DNA of 64,000 bases, from positions 13,200,142 through 13,264,141 of the forward strand of contig CM050654.1 in NCBI GenBank assembly GCA_027574665.1, given 5' to 3'. Source of the stretch: Rhynochetos jubatus (taxonomy: Eukaryota > Chordata > Aves > Eurypygiformes > Rhynochetidae). Position numbers and translations under genes: made by a program. Positions 38,451 to 64,000 of the stretch are shown here, in pieces (positions within the stretch are counted from its first letter, which is position 1; the number at the start of each line of letters is the position of its first letter). The notes beneath the pieces were generated by a model that saw nothing but the letters and a program-made list of their open reading frames with translations, did no database searches and had not been told where the DNA came from.

Positions 38451-38987
38451 GCCGGGCCAGCAGCCCTCCGCCGAGGCCAGGCCAGGTATGGGGTAAGCGG
38501 GTGCCCCAGGCGGAGCGGGAAGGCCCCGCCCGGCTGCCGAGGGGCCCTCCTAGACCAGCCCCACCGCGGAGGGCTCTTACCGGCTGCTCGGCGAGCTCCT
38601 CCCGCCGCGGAGGCCACGCTCCCGCAGAGGACCGGGGCACCCTGCTAGGCGGCGCGCGGGCCGACGCTAACCCCCTCACGGGTCACGCGCTGCCAGGCGG
38701 CGGGAAGGGGGCGGGAGCGGGCGGCCGCCGCACAAGCCCAATTATAGCCGTGCGCGGGGCTCGCGCGCCGCCGGGCCAATCAGGCCGAGGGCCGCTCTCC
38801 CCTCACGCCGCGCGAGTCCGAGCCGCCTCGTGACGGCCGGCGGCGGGGCCGGGCCGCGGCGCGTGACACCGCCCCCCCGAGCGGCGATAGGCGGTTGGCC
38901 CGGGCCGCGGGGGCGCGGCTCTCGGCCGGCGGCCGTTAGGCAGCGCGCGGGGGCGGGCGGGGCAGCCGGCGAGGAGCGGGGCCCGAG

Positions 38988-50408
<11,421 letters not shown>

Positions 50409-52640
50409 ACGGGGAGGCTGTAGCCACCTCCGTTACAAACTTGTCTGTACGAGCGGTGCCACGCTCCTCTTCCGGGGCGTCCGTTTCCTCTCTGAGCTTT
50501 GTGTGGGATTTTATACTGTACAAGACACACCCCTTCGGCCAGATGTACATAGAGTATTCAACCTCCAGCCAAGTGCAATTTAAGGAGTTCTCAGCACCAG
50601 ACAAGCGGCAGCCCCTTACCACAAGGTATCTCGGGCTGCCGTTTATTACCTTGCCAAGTGGCTTGTGTAACCCCGGTGTACGTTCTGCCTTATCCAAGCG
50701 TATGGGTTTTTTCAGCATTGTAACATATTACCTGAAGTTTGTTAGTAGCGTGAATGTAACTGAACAGCACCAGCTCGGCCAACGCTGTGCAGGCGGAGGG
50801 CAGCTGACATTCTGGCTCTGGGGGGTCAGGGATCGAGTAGCAGGTGCTCTTAATCCAAATGAGTGACACGGGCAGGTCAGGAGTCTCCAGCTGCTCTTGA
50901 AGTCTGACCAGCAACTGCAATAGGAACACCACCACTCACCCAGTGTCCAGAGATGAGACGTAAGGGGTAACAGAAGGAGTACCGTGATTTGAGTGCAGCA
51001 GCCCAGGCTACCGCCAGCGGTTCTTAGCTGTCTGGGCTCCAGCCCCCATGGCAGGTGCAGCACATTGGCTGGCTGCACTTGCCTCCCTGCCCCTTCCACT
51101 GTCACACGCTGCAGCTGGGTTACACTGGATAGCTACGCCATCCCAGGCCAGCGGGCCCAGTTCCAGCACAACTTTGAACCAGGGGTTACCGCCAAGAACT
51201 AGGGTGCACATAGGTGAATGTGGACACACACATCTCTGCCAAGGTGCTGCGCTTACTGCAGGCTCATATGCCCAGGGCCATTTGTCGTTAAAAACCCCTC
51301 ATCCACCAGAGCGCTCAAACTCAGGTTTATTTCAGTCCCATACCACCATTCAAGGACCACAGCGGTACCAGCTGTCCTGGTTAGATTCATTTTCTGTAGT
51401 TCTCCCAGCATTAATACTCTTTCCAGGTTCTGAACAAATGCAAGTGAACAGATTTCCATCCCCACCTGTGTGCTGCTTAAAGCAATTACCAGATTTCCCC
51501 CGTCAGGTGCTGAAGCTGGCCCTTCCTCCAAGGTGTCCGTCATCCACCTGGGTAACGCCGAACAGCAGAGTAACACAGGGCACTATGTCTGGGGACAAAG
51601 TCAGGCATTTGGGTAGCTTTCCAGGAAGAGCCACTGAAATGTCACACGTGCTGTCTGTGACTAGTAGTTCCCTGGGATGGCAGGAAGGTGGGGAAGTGGC
51701 AGCTGGAGTAAGAGGTCAGTTTAAAGCACTGAGAAGCTGTGAAGCCGTTTTGTTTGCTGAGACAATCGGACATGAGCATAGGGGTTGGGGGACACCCCTG
51801 TTGTGAGGTTTGGAAAGCAGAGTTGAATAGCAGCAGCAGACTTTACACATCAACGTTATTAGCTGTGCCAGGGCCACAAACTCAGCCAGTGGCCAACAGA
51901 GCTGTCATTAATCAGGGTAAAGCAGCATCTAGTGCACAGTAATTCCAACCAAATCCCAGAGTCCCTTATGAGAAAGCTGGAAGACAAGACAGGAAGGCTG
52001 GAGGCAAGGAGGTAACTGCATACCACACCTGAGCAAGGGAAGTATTAAGAGAGCCACAGCCCTTTCTCGGCAGAGAAGACTTGCCCACTGCACACCCGCA
52101 GGGCACTTCCAGTGCCTCATACCACGGGGCCATTCCAGCAGGCAGTGCAGACCAGGCCAAACCCAGTCTGCGCACATGCCTTATGTTCATAGCACTGCTC
52201 AGTATTTCAAGAAACATTGCGTCAGTTCAGCCGAGGCCTTTCTTACCACAGCTGAAGTCCCTTGTATTTCTCAGAAACACACTCGCCAAAGGAATGGTCC
52301 TGGAGGAAAGGGCCCTGTCTATTCCCAGCAGCCATGTCAGAGTTCTAGTAACCGTTACAAGCAGCAGGAGGCCGGGGCTCTCCCGCCGCCATGGCTTTGT
52401 GTGCAGATCAATGAGGTGATACATTTTGTAACTTTTGAGCAGTTTGTTTTATTACATAAAGGTCACATAACTGTGTAGTTGCCTACTTTGTACACAAGTG
52501 TCTAGTCTCCCGCACAGTGGCTTCCGAGTTCCTCCTAGTACTGGCAAGCACCAGAAATTCTGAACCAGAGTATCAAGTGCCTTAACTCAAAGTTTAAATC
52601 AGGACCGTGGCAGATGGATCTTGCACCCGGTTATCAGGAA
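50409..52640 (+). other. COQ10B 3' UTR and COQ10B-HSPD1 convergent spacer
   Basis: No AATAAA on the plus strand occurs between the COQ10B stop and 52,670, only weak variants (for example CATAAA near 52,456). The 3' UTR either ends at a variant signal or runs the whole way. A 252-codon open frame at 51,048-51,806 has no recognisable domain. Confidence 0.5.
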
Positions 52641-52652
52641 TGTACAAATGTC

Positions 52653-52658
52653 TTTATT
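52653..52658 (-). terminator. HSPD1: HSPD1 poly(A) signal
   Basis: AATAAA on the minus strand about 220 nt past the HSPD1 stop. It is the first consensus hexamer after the stop, giving a compact 3' UTR. Confidence 0.75.
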
Positions 52659-52670
52659 CAAAAAATACAA

Positions 52671-52676
52671 AATAAA
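52671..52676 (+). terminator. COQ10B: Candidate COQ10B distal poly(A) signal
   Basis: AATAAA on the plus strand, followed about 35-45 nt later by a TG-rich stretch (ACGTGTGTTAAATG). If used, the COQ10B mRNA would have a 2.3-kb 3' UTR whose end overlaps the HSPD1 3' UTR. Confidence 0.4.
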
Positions 52677-52873
52677 TTATCTGTAGGCATGGACAATGAC
52701 TGTAAACAATTACACGTGTGTTAAATGAAATCCAGTAACTGATGGTTACAGTGATTCTTTTCAACACCAGCCTCCTTCAGTCACTATCCACCCTCGTCCG
52801 CTGACAGCTGACGTTCGTAAGGTCAGACCCATCAGTCAACAGCACAGCTCATGATGCTTCCCTAGCCCAGGAA

Positions 52874-61587
<8,714 letters not shown>

Positions 61588-62412
61588 GTCTAAAAAATTA
61601 AAACAGATCCGTAAGAAAGCGTGAGCGGGAAGCTTTTGCACAGATTCTTCTAGAACGGAAAAAGGGCGTGAAGGAGTCGGGAAGGACAGCACGTCACCGT
61701 GGAGACTCGGCTTCTCCAGCGGCTGAAATGGAGGCGCACAGCAACTGCAGGGACCACGGCCGAGGAACCCAGATCCTCAGGGCAAGATGCGGGCTGCAGC
61801 GGCCCCGCAGGCCTCGCCGGGCGGCCAGACGGGAGGCGGTGAGGACCCGGCGGAGCAGCACCGGCTCCCTTGGCGGGGGGCTCCCCCGGCAGGGGCGCGG
61901 CACGAGGCCGCACGCGCCCGCGGGGGAAGCGGGGCCCCTCCGCTGGGCGCCCGGACGAGGTTCCCGCGCCCGACCCCGTCTCGCCAGGGCGGCCCTTCCC
62001 GGCGGGCAAACGAGGGAGAGGGGGCAAGGGCCGCGGCCGCCGTCCCCCGGCGCGGTGCCGGGCCCCTCGGCTGCAGCCACGCGCTCGCCTCCGGCGGGAC
62101 ACGCGCGGCAAGGTCAAGGGCCGCTCGCCCCCTGCCGCCCGCCGCCCGCGCTGCATCCCCGGCACCCACCGCGCCGGCATCGCCCCCGCGCGGAGCGGGG
62201 GGACGCGGAGGCCTCGCTCCAACCGCTCTCACCGCTCCGGCCGGGCTCGCTGCCGCCCCTCCCGCCGACCCCGCGCGCGCCGAACGGGCCCGCCCGGTAC
62301 CCCGCGGGCGCCCTCTCCCCCCCCAAGCGGCAACCTCCACCGCACGGGGAACGGGCGGGGGTGCGGCACCGCCTCACCAGGCCAGGCCCCAGGCCCCGCG
62401 CCCCGGCCTCAC

Positions 62413-62640
62413 CTGCGGGCAGCGCGGGGAGAGCAGCGAGGGCTGCGCCGTGCGGACTCGGAGCTGGGCAGGCGGGTCTGCGCGCAGGAGCGGGAAGGCG
62501 CTCGGCACTCACCGCCCCGGCCCCGCCCCCCGCCAGGCAGCGGCCCATGTGGGGCTCCGCGCCGCCCGGCCCGGGAACCAGCATAGCCGCCGCGCCCCGC
62601 CCCTGCCCGCCGACGGTACCCCTGCGGACGGTGCCCTGTG
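62413..62640 (-). other. HSPD1: HSPD1 untranslated first exon region
   Basis: Because the start codon lies two bases inside its exon, an untranslated exon must lie upstream. Two good donors are visible on the minus strand: CGCAG|GTGAGG (exon edge at 62,413) and GGCG|GTGAGT (edge at 62,513). The transcription start is not identifiable but should lie left of the heat shock element at 62,693. Confidence 0.55.
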
Positions 62641-62650
62641 CGCACGCGCA
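62639..62650. promoter_or_regulatory. NRF-1-type site
   Basis: TGCGCACGCGCA fits the NRF-1 consensus YGCGCAYGCGCR at every position. NRF-1 drives many nuclear genes for mitochondrial proteins. It is on the HSPD1 side of the heat shock element. Confidence 0.65.
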
Positions 62651-62692
62651 GCACGCCCCAGCATGAACTACTCATGTTCCGGGGCCTGCCAA

Positions 62693-62710
62693 TTCCAGAA
62701 CCTTCTGGAA
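62693..62710. promoter_or_regulatory. Perfect four-unit heat shock element
   Basis: TTCnnGAAnnTTCnnGAA without a mismatch: TTC 62,693-62,695, GAA 62,698-62,700, TTC 62,703-62,705, GAA 62,708-62,710. Alternating inverted pentamers bind HSF1 trimers cooperatively. Being near-palindromic and between the two genes, it can serve both; it lies about 305 bp before the HSPE1 ATG. Confidence 0.9.
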
Positions 62711-62726
62711 CGCACATGCTCACCGG

Positions 62727-62739
62727 GGGTCAAAGTTGA
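62727..62739 (+). promoter_or_regulatory. DR1-like nuclear receptor element
   Basis: GGGTCA, one spacer A, then AGTTGA: a direct repeat with one-base spacing, the second half imperfect. DR1 elements are bound by HNF4, PPAR/RXR or COUP-TF. Confidence 0.35.
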
Positions 62740-62747
62740 ACCGACCT

Positions 62748-62757
62748 CACTTCCGGG
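62748..62757 (-). promoter_or_regulatory. ETS/GABP-type site
   Basis: ACTTCCGG (reverse CCGGAAGT) is the GABP (NRF-2) core, common in promoters of nuclear-encoded mitochondrial genes. Confidence 0.5.
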
Positions 62758-62935
62758 CGGCTGCCCGACCCTGGGGGCCAGCGGGCGCGGGACAGCGGGG
62801 ATCGCGGCGCCGCCGGGGTGGCAGCCCCCTCGGGAAACGGGCCGCGGCTCCGGCGGCGAAAAATAAGCGGCGGAATTAAAGCTGGCCGGGGCCGGGGCGG
62901 GGAGACGGGCTCCGCCCCGGGGCGGGACGTCCGGC

Positions 62936-62945
62936 GCGCATGCGC
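62936..62945. promoter_or_regulatory. NRF-1 palindrome
   Basis: Exact GCGCATGCGC, the ideal NRF-1 core, 80 bp before the HSPE1 start codon. A second such site lies at 62,639 on the other side of the heat shock element. Confidence 0.7.
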
Positions 62946-62951
62946 GCGCGG

Positions 62952-62967
62952 TGACCTTTCTCACGTG
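62952..62967 (+). promoter_or_regulatory. Nuclear receptor half-site plus E-box
   Basis: TGACCTTT (reverse AAAGGTCA, ERR-like extended half-site, 62,952-62,959) is followed directly by a CACGTG E-box (62,962-62,967). These lie close to, or inside, the HSPE1 5' UTR. Confidence 0.35.
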
Positions 62968-63015
62968 TGTCCGCGGCGGCCCGGTCACTCGGCGGCGGGG
63001 AGCGCAGCAGTCGGC

Positions 63016-64000
63016 ATGGTGAGTGCCCGCCGCCCGCGCCCCGCTGTGCCTCCCCTGCCGCCGCTTTTGCTCCTGGCCTTGGCCTGCCTTCGCAGAGCGT
63101 GCTCCGCGGGGCTCGGGGGCGGGCCCGGCAGGGGCCGGCGGGCGGCTCGGCTGCGGGCGGGGGGCTGCCGGGGGTCCTGAGCGGCCCGCCGCCGCGCATG
63201 GGTCTGCCCTTAGCCTGCCTTCAGCCTGCCGGGGGTGGTGGCGGCGGGCCGTGCCGTGCCCGTGGGGCCGGGCTGAGCCGCGGGAGGGAGGGGTGGTGGG
63301 CCCGCGCCGCGGGGCTGGCCGTTAGCAGCGGGGGATGCCCGCAGCGGGCCGGTAGCGCCGCAAGGTCACGCAGTCCTTGGGGGAGGAACGGAGGCTGCGG
63401 GGAAGGGCGTGGTGGGGTCGTTAGCAGGGGCTGCTGTTGGCTTCCCGGGCGCTTCGGCTAAACGTTCTCCCCTGCCTCCGGTACCGGCCGCGTCCCGTTA
63501 GCAGCGAGTGCGCTGGGCAGGGCTGCGCACGCCGCCGTGCGGTGCTGCGGGTAACCCCGGCCCGCTCGGTGCTGCGGGGAGAAGCGGGTATGGGCAGAGC
63601 CGCCCCCGTTCTTGCAGTGACACTTTATGCTCACGATCCTGCTAACGTGAGGCACGAGCGGCTCTCGAAGCGCCGTGTGAAACGCGCCTGTGCGCAAGGC
63701 TGGCTGCTCGCGTCTGTGAAACACAACGTCCCCTTAAAACAGAGGGTCAGAGCTGCCGCCTTCACGCAGTGAGAATGCTGGCAACGCAGCCTCGTCTTCC
63801 ATTGCCTTTCACCACCGTGGCAGTAACGGCTGGGGACGCGCACATCTTCCGTGCGCTGTCTAATGCTCATGCTCTGCCCGCAAAGTTGGCTTCCCCTGGC
63901 TTTAAGCGTGTGTGAATGACAGTGAAGGGCGTGTGGTGCCGGGCCCCTGTTCCTAGCGGTTTCTGTGAGTGAGGGCTCTGGGTCCCTGTGTAGTGGAGCC
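63016..64000 (+). CDS. HSPE1: HSPE1 (Hsp10) 5' end, partial: exon 1 codes only the ATG
   Basis: HSPE1 is the 10-kDa co-chaperonin that caps Hsp60 rings in the mitochondrial matrix. Only the coding part of exon 1 is present: ATG at 63,016-63,018, followed at once by a consensus donor GTGAGT. In the vertebrate gene, as I recall it, the first exon holds just the initiator Met and the rest of the roughly 102-residue protein is in later exons; those lie beyond base 64,000. I found no AGQAFRKF-type exon in the remaining 982 bases, which are intron. The call rests on synteny with HSPD1, spacing from the heat shock element and the ATG/donor arrangement. Confidence 0.75.
63019..64000 (+). other. HSPE1: HSPE1 intron 1 (partial)
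   Basis: GC-rich at the left, falling towards the right. No second exon, repeat or other element seen before the window ends. Confidence 0.65.

Larger units (their letters stand above)
61700..63700. promoter_or_regulatory. HSPD1/HSPE1 bidirectional CpG-island promoter
   Basis: The 2-kb block is very GC- and CpG-rich. It separates the divergent HSPD1 and HSPE1 genes, the arrangement known in vertebrates for the Hsp60/Hsp10 pair. Regulatory motifs cluster at 62,639-62,967. Open frames of 190-360 codons here (both strands) are GC artefacts. Confidence 0.85.

Noticed and set aside
61668-62866. Open frames of 190-360 codons on both strands next to the HSPD1/HSPE1 promoter
   Set aside because: They overlap each other in several frames, are almost pure Pro/Arg/Ala/Gly, and lie in a CpG island where stop codons are rare.

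Overview
The window is nuclear DNA from a vertebrate, most likely a bird. It carries four conserved genes on alternating strands: SF3B1 (-), COQ10B (+), HSPD1 (-) and the first exon of HSPE1 (+). I recall the same order from human 2q33. The bird call rests on degraded CR1 retroposon pieces, compact introns and vertebrate-like proteins. A turtle or crocodilian is possible but less likely.

Layout. About 1-9,900 is non-coding, with no recognised gene. SF3B1 runs leftwards from a start codon at 32,370 to a stop at 10,382. It has 25 coding exons totalling 3,906 nt (1,301 aa), all in frame and with GT/AG introns. Its CpG-rich promoter spans about 31,690-33,080. The stretch 33,100-38,450 is intergenic and holds an old CR1 body fragment. 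COQ10B starts in a second CpG island (38,450-39,480) and has five coding exons (230 aa) ending at 50,408. HSPD1 is tail-to-tail with it: eleven coding exons run from 61,587 down to 52,874 (573 aa), preceded by an untranslated first exon near 62,413-62,640. The last block, 61,700-63,700, is a CpG island holding the shared HSPD1/HSPE1 promoter. HSPE1 contributes only its ATG, at 63,016, before the window ends.

How the genes relate. SF3B1 is the HEAT-repeat scaffold of the U2 snRNP SF3b complex. COQ10B, HSPD1 and HSPE1 are mitochondrial proteins: a coenzyme Q-binding START protein, and the Hsp60 chaperonin with its Hsp10 co-chaperonin. Hsp60 and Hsp10 act as one folding machine and are read from one bidirectional promoter. 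That promoter carries a perfect four-unit heat shock element, two exact NRF-1-type palindromes, an ETS site, a DR1-like element and an E-box, so both heat stress and mitochondrial biogenesis inputs are visible in one 330-bp stretch.

I found no previously undescribed system. The items most worth checking are the combined stress/mitochondrial promoter, overlapping COQ10B/HSPD1 3' ends, an exon-like segment in SF3B1 intron 1, a non-consensus donor after SF3B1 exon 12, and a possible plus-strand terminal exon near 4,244.
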